64,000 nucleotides of DNA from Cupriavidus sp. (GCA_031181345.1 JAPSLC010000014.1:1-64000); one strand, 5' to 3'; shown: positions 1-10,572, numbered from the stretch's first letter. Numbers and translations: made by a program. Notes: generated by a model from the sequence alone, not told the origin.

Positions 1-87
1 ATTCAGATGCGTGCGTGGATTGCACAAGAGCGACCCGGGATGCACTGACACACGAATCCGGAACGCAACTATCTTCTCGAATCGGCG

Positions 88-117
88 ATTATACACACAA
101 GATCGAAGCCGCCGCAA
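88..117 (-). promoter_or_regulatory. Sigma-70 promoter pointing out of the left edge
   Basis: On the minus strand a TTGCGG -35 (117-112) is followed after 18 bases by a perfect TATAAT -10 (93-88). It is one of the few promoters here with a recognisable -35. The gene it drives is to the left of the window. Confidence 0.5.
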
Positions 118-166
118 GGAAGATCCCGCCTCGTCGTGAAGGCGGCGGGGCGCGCACACCAATCCG

Positions 167-172
167 TATAAT
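167..172 (+). promoter_or_regulatory. -10 element for murJ
   Basis: TATAAT on the plus strand, about 145 bases before the proposed murJ start. No convincing -35 is seen 17 bases upstream. Confidence 0.4.
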
Positions 173-315
173 TGGCGCCACAATTGGCGGGCCCCCGCTC
201 GCCCGGTGTGGTGCGATTGCAACTTTCGGCGCTCGGCGCCCGTCTGACTGCGATCTGCCGACCCGGCGACGCGCCCCGAGGCGGCGCCCCAACCGTTTCC
301 CTTTCCTCCCCGACC

Positions 316-1866
316 TTGAACCTGCTCAAATCGCTCGCCACCATCAGCGGCCTGACGATGCTGTCGCGCATCACGGGCCTGATCCGCGAGATCCTGATCG
401 CCCGCGCGTTCGGCGCCTCGGACATGACCGACGCGTTCAATGTCGCCTTCCGCATCCCCAACATGCTGCGCCGGATCTTCGGGGAAGGCGCTTTCCAGCA
501 GGCCTTCGTGCCGATCCTTGGCGAGTACCACGGCAAGCGCGGCGACGAGCCGACCCGGCTGCTGGTCGATGCGGTCGCCACCGTGATGGCGTGGGCCCTG
601 GCCGCGGTGTCGCTGCTCGGCGTGCTCGCCGCACCGGTGATCATGACGATCGTCGCGACGGGCTTTCGCGGCGACAACCAGACCTACGACGCGGCCGTCT
701 TCATGACCCGCGTGATGTTCCCCTACATCGGCCTGATCTCGATGGTGGCGCTGGCCTCGGGCGTGCTGAACACCTGGCGCAACTTCGCGGTGCCCGCCTT
801 CACGCCGGTGCTGCTGAACCTGTCGCTGATCGGCGCCGCGCTGTTCGTCGCGCCGCATCTGGAGCAGCCGATCTACGCGCAGGCCTGGGGCGTGCTGGTC
901 GGCGGCGTGCTGCAGCTGGCGATCCAGGTGCCGGCGCTCAAGCGCATCGGCATGCTGCCGCGCATCGGCGTGAACCTGCGCGCCGCCTGGGGCGATCCCG
1001 GCGTGCGCCGCATCCTGCGGCAGATGGGACCGGCGCTGCTGGGCGTATCGGTCGCCCAGATCAGCCTGATCATCAATACCAATATCGCCTCGCGCCTGGC
1101 TACCGGCAGCGTGTCCTTCCTGACCTACGCCGACCGCCTGATGGAGTTTCCGACCGCGCTGCTCGGCGTGGCGATCGGCACGATCCTGCTGCCGAGCCTG
1201 TCCAAGGCCAGCGCGCGCGAAGACGCCGTCGAATATTCGGCGCTGCTCGACTGGGGCCTGCGGCTGACCTTCCTGCTGGCGATCCCGAGCGCGATCGGCC
1301 TGTACGTGTTCGGCAAGCCGCTGACCGCGGTGCTGTTCCACTATGGCAAGTTCGACGCCCATGCGGTCGAGATGACGAGACTGGCGGTGATGGCGTACGG
1401 CGTCGGCCTGGTCGGCCAGATCCTGGTCAAGATCCTCGCGCCGGGCTTTTACGCGCGGCAGGACATCCGCACCCCGGTCAAGATCGCGATCGCGATGCTG
1501 GTGATGACGCAGCTGGCCAACCTCGCCTTCGTGCCGTGGCTGGGGCACGCCGGGTTGGCGCTGTCGATCAGCGTCAGCGCGACGCTCAATGCCGTGCTGC
1601 TGTTCATCGGCCTGCGCCGCGTCGGCGTCTATCGACCCGCGCCCGGCTGGTGGCTGTTTCTCGCCCAGCTGTCGGCCGCGGCGACGCTGCTGTCCGGCGT
1701 GCTGCTGTGGTTCGCGCGCACCTTCGACTGGGTCGCCATGGGGACCACGCCGCTGCTGCGGATCGCGCTGATGGCATCGTGCCTGGTGCTTGCGGCGGTC
1801 GTCTACTTCGGTACACTGTGGCTCACGGGCCTGCGCTATGCTGCCTTCAAGCGCAAAGCAGCCTGA
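316..1866 (+). CDS. murJ: Lipid II flippase MurJ (MviN)
   Basis: Flips undecaprenyl-linked lipid II across the inner membrane for peptidoglycan synthesis. The 516-residue product is a polytopic membrane protein of the MOP superfamily, close to the usual 510-525 residues. It begins with the family's typical N-terminus (NLLKSLATISG, then LSRITGLIRE). I chose the TTG at 316 because conserved MurJ sequence starts exactly there. The frame is open to an ATG at 172, but those 48 extra residues look non-conserved and rich in Pro, Arg and Gly. No clear Shine-Dalgarno precedes the TTG, so the start is less certain than the identity. The next gene follows after 33 bases, suggesting co-transcription. Confidence 0.93.
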   Translation: MNLLKSLATISGLTMLSRITGLIREILIARAFGASDMTDAFNVAFRIPNMLRRIFGEGAFQQAFVPILGEYHGKRGDEPTRLLVDAVATVMAWALAAVSLLGVLAAPVIMTIVATGFRGDNQTYDAAVFMTRVMFPYIGLISMVALASGVLNTWRNFAVPAFTPVLLNLSLIGAALFVAPHLEQPIYAQAWGVLVGGVLQLAIQVPALKRIGMLPRIGVNLRAAWGDPGVRRILRQMGPALLGVSVAQISLIINTNIASRLATGSVSFLTYADRLMEFPTALLGVAIGTILLPSLSKASAREDAVEYSALLDWGLRLTFLLAIPSAIGLYVFGKPLTAVLFHYGKFDAHAVEMTRLAVMAYGVGLVGQILVKILAPGFYARQDIRTPVKIAIAMLVMTQLANLAFVPWLGHAGLALSISVSATLNAVLLFIGLRRVGVYRPAPGWWLFLAQLSAAATLLSGVLLWFARTFDWVAMGTTPLLRIALMASCLVLAAVVYFGTLWLTGLRYAAFKRKAA

Positions 1867-1899
1867 AGACCATGGCGCCGGCCGCAACCAGGAACCGCT

Positions 1900-2748
1900 A
1901 TGACCTCGACCAAAGTCCTGGACTATTTTGCCGCGCTGGTGGCGGACGACAGCGGCATCCCGCTGACCGAAACGGCCCTGTCGATCGCACAGGACGCCTA
2001 CCCTGATCTGGACCTGCAGGCTGAACTGGCCGCCATCGATGTGCTCGCCCTGCGGCTGAAACGGCGGATCGCCGACGGCACTCCGGCCATCCAGCGCCTG
2101 CGGCTGCTGAACCATTTCTTCTATCGCGACCTGGGCTTCGGCCCCAACGCGAACGACTACTACGACCCCGACAACTCGTATCTGAACGTGGTGTTGCGGC
2201 AGCGGCGCGGCATTCCGATCTCGCTGGCGGTGCTGTACATGGAGCTGGGCCAGCAGATCGGCCTGCCGCTCAAGGGCGTCTCCTTCCCCAACCACTTCCT
2301 GCTGCGGATGTCGATTCCCGCGGGGGAGGTCGTGCTCGATCCGCTGACCGGCGAGACGCTGTCCAAGGAGCAGCTGCAGGACATGCTGGACCCGTACCTG
2401 GAGCGCGAGGGCATCGCCGATCCGAATGCGGTGCCGCTGGGCCTGTTCCTGCAGACCGCCAGCCATCGCGAAATCATCGCGCGGATGCTGCGCAACCTGA
2501 AGGCGATCTATCTGCAGGAGTCGCGCTGGCAGCGGCTGCTGGCGGTGCAGAACCGGCTGGTGATCCTGCTGCCGGATTCGATCGAGGAGGTGCGCGACCG
2601 GGGCCTGGCCTACGCGAATCTGGAATGCTTCCGGCCCGCGCTGGAAGATCTGGAGGCCTATGTCAGCGCACGGCCCGATGCGGCCGATTCGACCCAGATC
2701 CGCGACCGCATGCCGGCGCTGCGGATGATGAGCCGGTCGCTGAACTGA
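1900..2748 (+). CDS. SirB1-family protein (transglutaminase-like fold plus TPR)
   Basis: The 282-residue protein matches the SirB1 family: a transglutaminase-like core in roughly the first 180 residues (note RRGIPISLAVLYMELG and the GVSFPNHFLLR stretch with its conserved His), then a helical TPR-like C-terminus (LLAVQNRLVILLP and following). The biochemical role of the family is not settled. AGGA lies 7 bases before the ATG. It sits just behind murJ on the same strand and ends convergently with dedA. Confidence 0.8.
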   Translation: MTSTKVLDYFAALVADDSGIPLTETALSIAQDAYPDLDLQAELAAIDVLALRLKRRIADGTPAIQRLRLLNHFFYRDLGFGPNANDYYDPDNSYLNVVLRQRRGIPISLAVLYMELGQQIGLPLKGVSFPNHFLLRMSIPAGEVVLDPLTGETLSKEQLQDMLDPYLEREGIADPNAVPLGLFLQTASHREIIARMLRNLKAIYLQESRWQRLLAVQNRLVILLPDSIEEVRDRGLAYANLECFRPALEDLEAYVSARPDAADSTQIRDRMPALRMMSRSLN

Positions 2749-2786
2749 GCGGCCCCAACAAAGACAAGAAGGAAAGGAAGGGACAA

Positions 2787-2808
2787 GCCGGCATCGCCAG
2801 ATGCCGGC
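2787..2808. terminator. Hairpin between convergent sirB1-like gene and dedA
   Basis: GCCGGCATC and GATGCCGGC form a perfect 9-bp stem around a 4-base loop. There is no T-run, so it may act as a weak or Rho-assisted bidirectional terminator between the convergent genes. A second palindrome (2821-2840) overlaps the dedA stop codon. Confidence 0.4.
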
Positions 2809-2827
2809 CTCGCCTCGAGCCCGCGTC

Positions 2828-3496
2828 TTACGAGACGCGGCGCTTGTCGCCGCGACGCAGCAGGCGCCACAGGCCGCCGAGGATCAGCGGCACGATCGCC
2901 GCGCTGATGCCGACCAGCACGATCAGGTTCAGGTACTGCTTGATGAACGGCAGGTTGCCGAAGAAGTAGCCGGCAAACACAAGGCCTACCACCCAGGTGA
3001 GCGCGCCGACCACATTGAACAGCTGGAAGCGCGCGAAGGTCATCTGCGACACGCCCGCCACGAACGGGGCGAAGGTCCGCACGATCGGCACGAAGCGCGC
3101 GATCACCAGCGTCTTGCCGCCGTGGCGCTCATAGAAGTCGTGCGTCTTGCGCAGCGCCTGCTGGTCCAGGAAGCGCCATTGATGGTCGAACACCTTGGGT
3201 CCGATCCAGCTGCCGACCCAGTAGTTGACGGTATTGCCGCCGATCGCGGCGACCAGCAGCAGCCCGATCAGCACCCACTCGTTCATCGCCCCGGTGGCGC
3301 AGAACGCGCCGGCGATGAACAGCAGCGAATCGCCGGGCAGGAAAGGCGCCACCACCAGGCCGGTCTCCGCAAAGACGATCGCGAAAAGAATGGCGTAGAC
3401 CCAGGCGCCATATTGCTGAATCACGGTGCCGAGGTACTTGTCGACATGCAGCAGCATGTCAATCACCTGCAATACGATATCCAAGACGTTCCCCAT
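2828..3496 (-). CDS. DedA-family membrane protein
   Basis: The 222-residue integral membrane protein belongs to the DedA/SNARE-associated superfamily, whose members are implicated in membrane lipid (undecaprenyl phosphate or phospholipid) translocation. Hallmarks are the early acidic motif in FAETGLVVAPFLPGDSLLF, the amphipathic re-entrant region, the GGxxGxxxxY-like stretch (AIGGNTVNYWVGSWIG), and the FxRFxPxxR motif (ARFVPIVRTFAPFVAG). Start at MGNVLDIV is taken because the 45 upstream in-frame residues do not look like DedA and would make it too long. It converges on the sirB1-like gene and is divergent from mutL. Confidence 0.88.
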   Translation of the reverse strand: MGNVLDIVLQVIDMLLHVDKYLGTVIQQYGAWVYAILFAIVFAETGLVVAPFLPGDSLLFIAGAFCATGAMNEWVLIGLLLVAAIGGNTVNYWVGSWIGPKVFDHQWRFLDQQALRKTHDFYERHGGKTLVIARFVPIVRTFAPFVAGVSQMTFARFQLFNVVGALTWVVGLVFAGYFFGNLPFIKQYLNLIVLVGISAAIVPLILGGLWRLLRRGDKRRVS

Positions 3497-3632
3497 CTTT
3501 TTCCAGCCCGACATCATACAAGACGAACGTGCCCGCACCGGTGACCAAACAGCGGCTTGGGCATCGCGGATGCGACCTCCCGCACGCAGCGTCGCCACGA
3601 GACCGTCAGAAGGCCGCAACGAAGCCGGCACG

Positions 3633-3638
3633 TATAAT
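3633..3638 (+). promoter_or_regulatory. -10 element for mutL, almost touching the start codon
   Basis: TATAAT with only 7 bases between it and the mutL ATG at 3646. Transcription would start at about the A of the ATG, so the mRNA may be leaderless. No good -35 is visible. Confidence 0.5.
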
Positions 3639-3645
3639 CGCTGCC

Positions 3646-5652
3646 ATGTCCGCGCCGCCCTCCTCTCCTGCCTCCGTCGCCGCTTCGTCCGACCGCCCTC
3701 AGCGCCCTCAGCGCCCCCAGGGCCGCCTGGCGCCGGCGCGCCCGATCCGGCCGCTGCCCGACCAGCTGGTCAGCCAGATCGCGGCCGGCGAGGTGGTCGA
3801 GCGTCCGGCCTCGGTGGTCAAGGAGTTGCTGGAGAACGCGCTGGACGCGGGCGCGACGCAGCTGTCGGTGCGGCTCGAGGAAGGCGGCGTACGTCGCATC
3901 GTGATCACCGACAACGGCTGCGGCATCCCGGCCGACGAGCTGCCGGTCGCGCTGATGCGCCATGCCACCAGCAAGATCGCCTCGCTCGATGAACTCGAAT
4001 CGGTGCTGACGCTGGGCTTTCGCGGCGAGGCGCTGGCCTCGATCGCCTCGGTCTCGCAGCTGGTGCTGACCAGCCGCACGGCGAACTGCCCCCATGCGAG
4101 CCAGATCCATGCGGATACCGGCGCGCTGCAGCCCGCTTCGGGCGGGGTCGGCACCACGGTCGACGTGCAGCACCTGTATTTCAATACGCCGGCGCGCCGC
4201 AAATTCCTCAAGAGCGAACAGACCGAGCTCGGCCATTGCCTCGAGGTGATCCGGCGCATTGCGCTGGCCCGGCCCGACGTCACGCTGTCGGTCCACCACA
4301 ACGGCAAGCCGATGGAGCACTGGAACGCGGGCGATGTCGCCACGCGCACCGCGCAGGTGCTCGGCAGCGAATTTGCGCGGGCGCGCCTGCCGCTGGACGA
4401 GCAAGCCGGCGATTTAGCCCTCTACGGCTTCGCGGGACTGCCGACCGCCTCGCGCGGCCGTCCCGACCAGCAGTTCTTCTTCGTCAATGGCCGCTTCGTC
4501 CGCGACAAGCTGCTGACGCACGCGGTGCGCAGCGCCTATCAGGACGTGCTGCACGGCGACCGTTTCCCGTCCTACGTGCTGTGCCTGGACCTGCCGCCGG
4601 AGCTGGTCGACGTCAACGTGCACCCGTCCAAGATCGAGGTGCGCTTCCGCGAATCGCGCGCGGTCCATCAGTTCGTCTACCACGCGGTGCAGCGCTGCCT
4701 GGCGCGCCAAGCGGGCGAGAACGGCGACAGCCTGCATACCGGCGACGACGGCATCGGTCACGGCGGCCAAGCCCCGACGCTGCGCGTCGCGGCCACCAGC
4801 CCCGCGCAACCCGGCGGTCGCCCCTGGGTCGATTACACCGCGGCCGCGCGCCAGACCGAACTGGGCATCGCGCAGCCGCGACAGGCCTATCTCGGCATGG
4901 TTCGCGATGCGCTGTCGCCGGCCGGCCAGCGCTTCACGCCATCGAGCCAGCCGCCCGCCTGGCTGGCCGATGCCCGCGCGGCCCGCGAGGAGGAGCCGCC
5001 GTCGCTGCTGGACCGTGCGCCGATGCCGGGCCCGAGCGCCGGCGATGGCCGGCAGGACGACACCGACGACCATCCGCTCGGCTACGCGATCGCCCAACTG
5101 CACGGCATCTACGTGCTGGCGCAGAACGCGCGCGGCCTGGTGCTGGTCGACATGCACGCCGCCCACGAACGCATCCTGTACGAGCAGATCAAGACGGCGC
5201 TCGACGCGCGCCAGATGACGGTGCAGCCGCTGCTGATTCCGGTCACGCTGCCGGCCAGCCCGGTGGAGATCGGCGCCGCCGAGGAACACCAGGAAACGCT
5301 GGCGCTGCTGGGCTTCGATATCGCTCCGGTCTCGCCCACCACGCTGGCGGTGCGCGCGATTCCCGCGCTGCTCAAGCAGGCCGACGCCGAGGCGCTGGCG
5401 CGCGACGTGCTGCGCGATCTGCATGCCTATGGCGGTTCGCGCGTGCTGGCCGAGCGCCAGAACGAGCTGCTGGCGACGCTGGCCTGCCACAGTGCCGTGC
5501 GCGCCAACCGCAAGCTGACCGTCGAGGAAATGAACGCGCTGCTGCGCCAGATGGAGCAGACCGAGCGCGCCGACCAGTGCAACCATGGCCGGCCGACCTG
5601 GGTCCAGCTGACCGTGGCCGAGCTGGACCGGCTGTTCCTGCGCGGCCAGTAA
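3646..5652 (+). CDS. mutL: DNA mismatch repair protein MutL
   Basis: Couples MutS mismatch recognition to strand incision. The 668-residue protein has the GHKL ATPase at the N-terminus ([25 protein letters not shown]), a variable linker rich in Ala/Pro/Arg, and a C-terminal dimerisation domain. The C-terminus carries the endonuclease metal-binding motif [12 protein letters not shown], a variant of DQHA(X)2E(X)4E, plus ACHSAVRAN and NHGRP, so this is the nicking type of MutL expected where MutH is absent. The start at MSAPPSSP is supported by the -10 box directly upstream; the frame is open further 5' but that part is not conserved. miaA follows after 47 bases. Confidence 0.96.
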   Translation: MSAPPSSPASVAASSDRPQRPQRPQGRLAPARPIRPLPDQLVSQIAAGEVVERPASVVKELLENALDAGATQLSVRLEEGGVRRIVITDNGCGIPADELPVALMRHATSKIASLDELESVLTLGFRGEALASIASVSQLVLTSRTANCPHASQIHADTGALQPASGGVGTTVDVQHLYFNTPARRKFLKSEQTELGHCLEVIRRIALARPDVTLSVHHNGKPMEHWNAGDVATRTAQVLGSEFARARLPLDEQAGDLALYGFAGLPTASRGRPDQQFFFVNGRFVRDKLLTHAVRSAYQDVLHGDRFPSYVLCLDLPPELVDVNVHPSKIEVRFRESRAVHQFVYHAVQRCLARQAGENGDSLHTGDDGIGHGGQAPTLRVAATSPAQPGGRPWVDYTAAARQTELGIAQPRQAYLGMVRDALSPAGQRFTPSSQPPAWLADARAAREEEPPSLLDRAPMPGPSAGDGRQDDTDDHPLGYAIAQLHGIYVLAQNARGLVLVDMHAAHERILYEQIKTALDARQMTVQPLLIPVTLPASPVEIGAAEEHQETLALLGFDIAPVSPTTLAVRAIPALLKQADAEALARDVLRDLHAYGGSRVLAERQNELLATLACHSAVRANRKLTVEEMNALLRQMEQTERADQCNHGRPTWVQLTVAELDRLFLRGQ

Positions 5653-5699
5653 GGCCGTCGCCCCCGCCGTCGTTAGCGCCGTCGTTGTCCGCTTCTTCC

Positions 5700-6653
5700 A
5701 TGGCCGCCGCTTCGCCCTCTCCCATCGTCTGCCTGCTTGGCCCCACCGCCTCGGGCAAGACCGCGGCCGCCCTGGCGCTGGCCGCGCGCGCGCCGGTCGA
5801 GATCATCAGCATGGACTCGGCGCTGGTCTATCGCGAGATGGACATCGGCACCGCCAAGCCCTCGGCCGCCGAACTGGCCGCGGTGCCGCACCATCTGATC
5901 GACATCATCGACCCGGCCGACAGCTATTCGGCCGCGCAATTCGTCACCGACACCAATGCGCTGATCGAAGCGATCCGCGCGCGCGGCCGCGAGCCGCTGA
6001 TCGTCGGCGGCACCATGCTCTACTACAAGGCGCTGACCCAGGGCCTGAACGACCTGCCGCAGGCCGATCCGCAGGTGCGCGCCGAACTGGACCAACTGGC
6101 CGAGCAGCGCGGCTGGCCCGCGCTGCATGCGATGCTGGCCGAAGTGGACCCGGTTACGGCGGCGCGGCTTGCCCCTAACGATTCGCAGCGCATCCAGCGC
6201 GCGCTGGAGATCCACCGGCTGACCGGCCGGCCGATGTCCGCGTTGCTGGCGCGCCAGGCCGATGCGCGGACCTTCGATGGCGAGGCCGGCGGACGCTTTC
6301 GCGCGATCGCGCTGGAGCCGTCGGACCGCGCGGTGCTGCACGCGCGCATCGAGGCCCGCTTCGACGCGATGCTGGCCGGCGGACTGCTGGACGAAGTCGA
6401 ACGCCTGCGCGCGCGCGGCGACCTGCATGCCGGCCTGCCGTCGATCCGCTGCGTTGGCTACCGTCAGGCCTGGGAATATCTGGAGGGCCTCTGCGACTTC
6501 GCCACCATGCGCGAACGCGGCATCGCCGCGACCCGGCAGCTGTGCAAGCGGCAGCTGACGTGGTTGCGGTCGACGCCGGAGCGGCTGGTGGTCGATTGCC
6601 TGGCGCGGGACTATGTCCAGCAGGTGGCCCGCCTGGCGCAGTTGGGCGCATAG
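5700..6653 (+). CDS. miaA: tRNA dimethylallyltransferase MiaA
   Basis: Transfers a dimethylallyl group to N6 of A37 in tRNAs reading UNN codons. The 317-residue product has the P-loop GPTASGKT near residues 11-18, the [16 protein letters not shown] substrate motif, the [13 protein letters not shown] motif, and the C-terminal [14 protein letters not shown] and KRQLTWLR motifs that are diagnostic of MiaA. The mutL-miaA order is the classical arrangement. ATG 5700 is chosen as the first Met before the P-loop; a TTG five codons earlier is possible. Confidence 0.96.
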   Translation: MAAASPSPIVCLLGPTASGKTAAALALAARAPVEIISMDSALVYREMDIGTAKPSAAELAAVPHHLIDIIDPADSYSAAQFVTDTNALIEAIRARGREPLIVGGTMLYYKALTQGLNDLPQADPQVRAELDQLAEQRGWPALHAMLAEVDPVTAARLAPNDSQRIQRALEIHRLTGRPMSALLARQADARTFDGEAGGRFRAIALEPSDRAVLHARIEARFDAMLAGGLLDEVERLRARGDLHAGLPSIRCVGYRQAWEYLEGLCDFATMRERGIAATRQLCKRQLTWLRSTPERLVVDCLARDYVQQVARLAQLGA

Positions 6654-6673
6654 CATGGGCGCCGGCGTCGGGC

Positions 6674-6679
6674 GATAAT
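6674..6679 (+). promoter_or_regulatory. -10-like element before the GNAT gene
   Basis: GATAAT about 50 bases upstream of the proposed ATG, in the same 'ATAATCGC' context as other promoters of this window. No -35 is evident. Confidence 0.35.
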
Positions 6680-6731
6680 CGCGTCTTTGTCCCTTGTCCA
6701 ATTCGATACGGATTCGTCCGACGCTGACATC

Positions 6732-7238
6732 ATGACCGCCACCGCCTTCACGCTGCGCCCCGCCACCGCCGACGACTGCGACACGCTGCTGCGCCTGATC
6801 GCCGAGCTCGCCGAGTACGAAAAGCTGACCCATCTGGTCGAGGCCACGCCGGAGAAGCTGCGCCAGACGCTGTTCAGCGCACGTCCGTCGGCCGAGGCGG
6901 TCCTGGCCGAGGTGCCCGGCTCCGAAGGTCCGCGCGCGATCGGCTTCGCGCTGTTCTTCCACAACTACTCGACGTTCCTCGCCAAGCCGGGCCTCTACCT
7001 CGAAGACCTGTATGTCGAACCGGCCTGGCGCGGCCACGGCATCGGCAAGGCCTTGCTGATTCATCTGGCCGGACTGGCGGTCGAGCGCGGCTGCGGCCGC
7101 TTCGAATGGAGCGTGCTGGACTGGAACACGCCGTCGATCGACTTCTATCGTGCGATGGGCGCCAGCGTGCTGCCGGACTGGCGCATCTGCCGGGTCACCG
7201 GCGAGGCGCTGGCGGCGATGGCGGCCAAGCAGGGCTGA
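6732..7238 (+). CDS. GNAT N-acetyltransferase, SSAT-like
   Basis: The 168-residue protein is a GNAT acetyltransferase. The acetyl-CoA loop is in PAWRGHGIGKALL, preceded by YLEDLYVE and followed by WNTPSIDFYRAMGA. This pattern resembles the spermidine/thialysine acetyltransferase (SSAT) branch, so a polyamine or amino-acid-like amine is a plausible substrate, though not proven. ATG 6732 gives a normal GNAT N-terminus (FTLRPATADDCD); a TTG at 6687 would add 15 unconserved residues. It ends just before a bidirectional terminator shared with purM. Confidence 0.8.
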   Translation: MTATAFTLRPATADDCDTLLRLIAELAEYEKLTHLVEATPEKLRQTLFSARPSAEAVLAEVPGSEGPRAIGFALFFHNYSTFLAKPGLYLEDLYVEPAWRGHGIGKALLIHLAGLAVERGCGRFEWSVLDWNTPSIDFYRAMGASVLPDWRICRVTGEALAAMAAKQG

Positions 7239-7293
7239 CCACCACACCGGCAGTGGGCACTGGCCGCGGCACGGCCAGCGGCACGCCCAAGCA

Positions 7294-7329
7294 AAAACAG
7301 GCGGATGCCCGAGCATCCGCCTGTTTTTT
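7294..7329. terminator. Bidirectional rho-independent terminator between GNAT gene and purM
   Basis: GCGGATGC and GCATCCGC (with flanking CAGG/CCTG extending the stem) close around CCGA. An A-run lies on the left and eight T on the right, so it can terminate both converging genes. Confidence 0.9.
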
Positions 7330-7349
7330 TTATCCCGATCACAGGAAAA

Positions 7350-8402
<1,053 letters not shown>

Positions 8403-8512
8403 GGAATTCTGCGGGTCCTGGATGGTGGAAATGACGACACTTGGGCGAGTCGGGTAACGCACAAGTGAGGAATGCGGCCCTCGCGGCGCCGGTTGGCGGG
8501 TCGCGAGTCCAG

Positions 8513-8528
8513 TAGAATCGCGATTTTA
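8513..8528. promoter_or_regulatory. Face-to-face promoters for perM-like gene and purM
   Basis: A plus-strand TAGAAT (8513-8518) lies 4 bases from a minus-strand TAAAAT (8528-8523). The predicted transcripts would overlap by a few bases and the two polymerases would compete for this site. Confidence 0.45.
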
Positions 8529-8625
8529 ACGGATACAGGGTGTCGGCTTCCAGTTGCATCGGCTCGCGCCGTGCAAACCCGCCGCCGCCGGGCGACGACG
8601 CGCGCTTGCCGCCCGTCCTCGCCTT

Positions 8626-8667
8626 TCTTTTTGCTGGTCTCTTTTGCTGGTCTCTTTTTGCCGGTCT
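8626..8667 (+). repeat. Three short tandem repeats in the perM-like 5' region
   Basis: Three imperfect copies of a 13-15 base T-rich unit, (T)CTTTTTGCTGGTCT, lie head to tail 17 bases before the ATG. The copies differ in T-run length and one C/T change. They are the only pyrimidine-rich tract of this kind in the neighbourhood. Confidence 0.7.
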
Positions 8668-8683
8668 TTCCCCCACTGTCCCG

Positions 8684-9754
8684 ATGAACGCCCCCCTGCT
8701 GTCCCATGAGGCCAAGCGCATTCTGCTCTGGGTCGCGCTCGGCGTCGTGCTGTTCGCCACGCTGCTGGCGCTGGCGCCGGTGCTGTCGCCCTTCCTGTTC
8801 GCGTTCATCTTCGCCTATATCCTGAACCCCGGCGTCGATTGGCTGCAGCGGCACAAGGTGCCGCGGATGATCGCCGTCTCGCTGATGATCCTGCTGCTGA
8901 TCGTCGTCGTGGTGCTGCTGGTGCTGCTGGTGATCGCGGTGCTCCAGCGCGAGATTCCGCAACTGCGGGAGCAGTTGCCCGAACTGCTGAAGAAGCTCAA
9001 TTCGGTGGTGGCCCCGCGGCTCTCCGAGCTTGGCGTGCGCGTGCGCTTCGACTTCCCGGGCCTGCGCCGCATGATGTCCGAGCGCTTCGCCGCCAGCCCG
9101 GAGGACCTGCTGGCGGTGCTGCTGACCTATGTGCGCGTGTCCGGCACGGCGCTGGTCACCTACGGCGGGCTGGCGCTCCTGGTGCCGATCGTCATGTTCT
9201 ATCTGCTGATGGACTGGCACATGGTGATGCGCCGGATCGAGGGCCTGGTGCCGCGCCGCTGGGTGCCAAAGGTGCGCGAGCTGAGCGCGGAGACCGATGC
9301 GCTGCTGTCGCAGTACCTGCGCGGCCAGATCCTGGTAATGCTGATCCTCGCCGCGCTGTATTCGATCGGCCTGACCATCGCCGGCTTCGAGATCGCGATC
9401 CCGATCGGCGTGTTCACCGGCCTGGCCGTCTTCATTCCCTATATCGGCTTCGGATTCGGCCTGGCGCTGGCCATCGTCGCGGCGCTGCTGCAGTTCGGCA
9501 ACCTGTACGGGCTGGGCGCGGTCGCGGTCGTCTACGGTATCGGCCAGTTCGTGGAAAGCTTCTACCTGACCCCGCGCCTGGTCGGCGACCGGATCGGGCT
9601 GCATCCGCTGGTGGTGATCTTCGCGCTGCTCGCCTTCGGGCAGCTGTTCGGCTTCTTCGGCGTGCTGTTGGCGCTGCCGACCTGCGCGGTCCTGCTGGTC
9701 GGTGCCCGCCAGTTGCGGCGGCTGTATGTGACAAGCGACCTCTACCGAAAGTAA
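8684..9754 (+). CDS. AI-2E/PerM-family membrane transporter
   Basis: The 356-residue polytopic membrane protein belongs to the AI-2 exporter/PerM family. It has hydrophobic segments near residues 12-50 and 60-90, a cytoplasmic helical stretch (QREIPQLREQLPELLKKLN), then five or so segments including the conserved PLVVIFALLAFGQLFGFFGVLLALP near the C-terminus. Transport substrate cannot be told from sequence. ATG 8684 (MNAPLLSHEAKRILLW) matches family starts; the upstream in-frame stretch is repeat-derived. purM (divergent) and hda (10 bases downstream) are the usual neighbours in this lineage. Confidence 0.85.
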   Translation: MNAPLLSHEAKRILLWVALGVVLFATLLALAPVLSPFLFAFIFAYILNPGVDWLQRHKVPRMIAVSLMILLLIVVVVLLVLLVIAVLQREIPQLREQLPELLKKLNSVVAPRLSELGVRVRFDFPGLRRMMSERFAASPEDLLAVLLTYVRVSGTALVTYGGLALLVPIVMFYLLMDWHMVMRRIEGLVPRRWVPKVRELSAETDALLSQYLRGQILVMLILAALYSIGLTIAGFEIAIPIGVFTGLAVFIPYIGFGFGLALAIVAALLQFGNLYGLGAVAVVYGIGQFVESFYLTPRLVGDRIGLHPLVVIFALLAFGQLFGFFGVLLALPTCAVLLVGARQLRRLYVTSDLYRK

Positions 9755-9764
9755 TCGATACGCC

Positions 9765-10472
9765 ATGTCTCCGCGCCCCAAGCAACTGTCGCTCGAACTG
9801 GGCAGCCCGCCGCCGTCGACCTTCGAGAACTTCTTCGTCTCGGCCAACCGCGAGCCGGTGCAGCGGCTGCGCGAGCTGCCGGGCGCGGTGGCGCAGGAGC
9901 GCGCCGCCGACCGGCTGATCTATCTGTGGGGCGAGACCGGTTCGGGCCGCACCCATCTGCTGCACGCGCTGTGCGACGCCGGCGCCCATGCCGGCCTGCG
10001 CTGCCGCTATCTGAGCCCGCATCACGCACTTGCCGACTTCATCTTCGATCCGAGCTGCCAGCTGTACACGGTCGACGACGTGGACCTGCTGGACGAGGCG
10101 CGCCAGATCGCGGTGTTTTCCCTGTATAACGAGGTCCGGGCGCACGTGCGCACCGCGCTGGTGGTGGCCGGCAGCCTGGCTCCCGTCACCATGCCGGTGC
10201 GCGAGGACCTGCGCACGCGGCTCGGCTGGGGCCTGGTCTACCAGCTCGCGCCGCTGTCGGACGACGACAAGATGGCCGCGCTGGTGCAGGCCGCGCGCGA
10301 ACGCGGACTGCAGCTCTCCCCCGAAATCCCCCACTGGCTGGTGACGCGCCACTATCGCGACATGCCCAGCCTGATGGCGCTGCTGGACGCGCTCGACACC
10401 TATTCGCTGGAACGCAAGCGGGCGGTGACGCTGCCGTTGTTGCGCGAAATGTTCGCCGAGTTGCGGGAATAG
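9765..10472 (+). CDS. hda: DnaA regulatory inactivator Hda
   Basis: Stimulates ATP hydrolysis on DnaA when bound to the DNA-loaded beta clamp, limiting re-initiation. The 235-residue protein is a DnaA-like AAA+ domain. It carries the clamp-binding motif QLSLEL at residues 7-12 and a Hda-type P-loop GETGSGRTH at 56-64 (Arg in place of the usual Lys, as is normal in Hda), followed by VDDVDLLDE as Walker B. It is just behind the perM-like gene, 10 bases away, and so probably in the same transcript. Confidence 0.92.
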   Translation: MSPRPKQLSLELGSPPPSTFENFFVSANREPVQRLRELPGAVAQERAADRLIYLWGETGSGRTHLLHALCDAGAHAGLRCRYLSPHHALADFIFDPSCQLYTVDDVDLLDEARQIAVFSLYNEVRAHVRTALVVAGSLAPVTMPVREDLRTRLGWGLVYQLAPLSDDDKMAALVQAARERGLQLSPEIPHWLVTRHYRDMPSLMALLDALDTYSLERKRAVTLPLLREMFAELRE

Positions 10473-10572
10473 CGCGCGCAATGGCCCTAAGCGCGCACCC
10501 GGCCCGCACCGGGCCCGCGCCCTGGCACGCTCCCTGCAATCGGCCGCCAAGCCGGCCGTCATCCCCTTAAGG

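Larger units (their letters stand above)
1..315. other. Intergenic region upstream of murJ
   Basis: This left-edge stretch has no coding region I can support. It holds a TATAAT on the plus strand (167-172) facing murJ and a better promoter on the minus strand (88-117) facing out of the window. In many beta-proteobacteria rpsT lies beside murJ, so the outward promoter may serve rpsT, but that gene is outside the window and this is inference. Confidence 0.5.
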
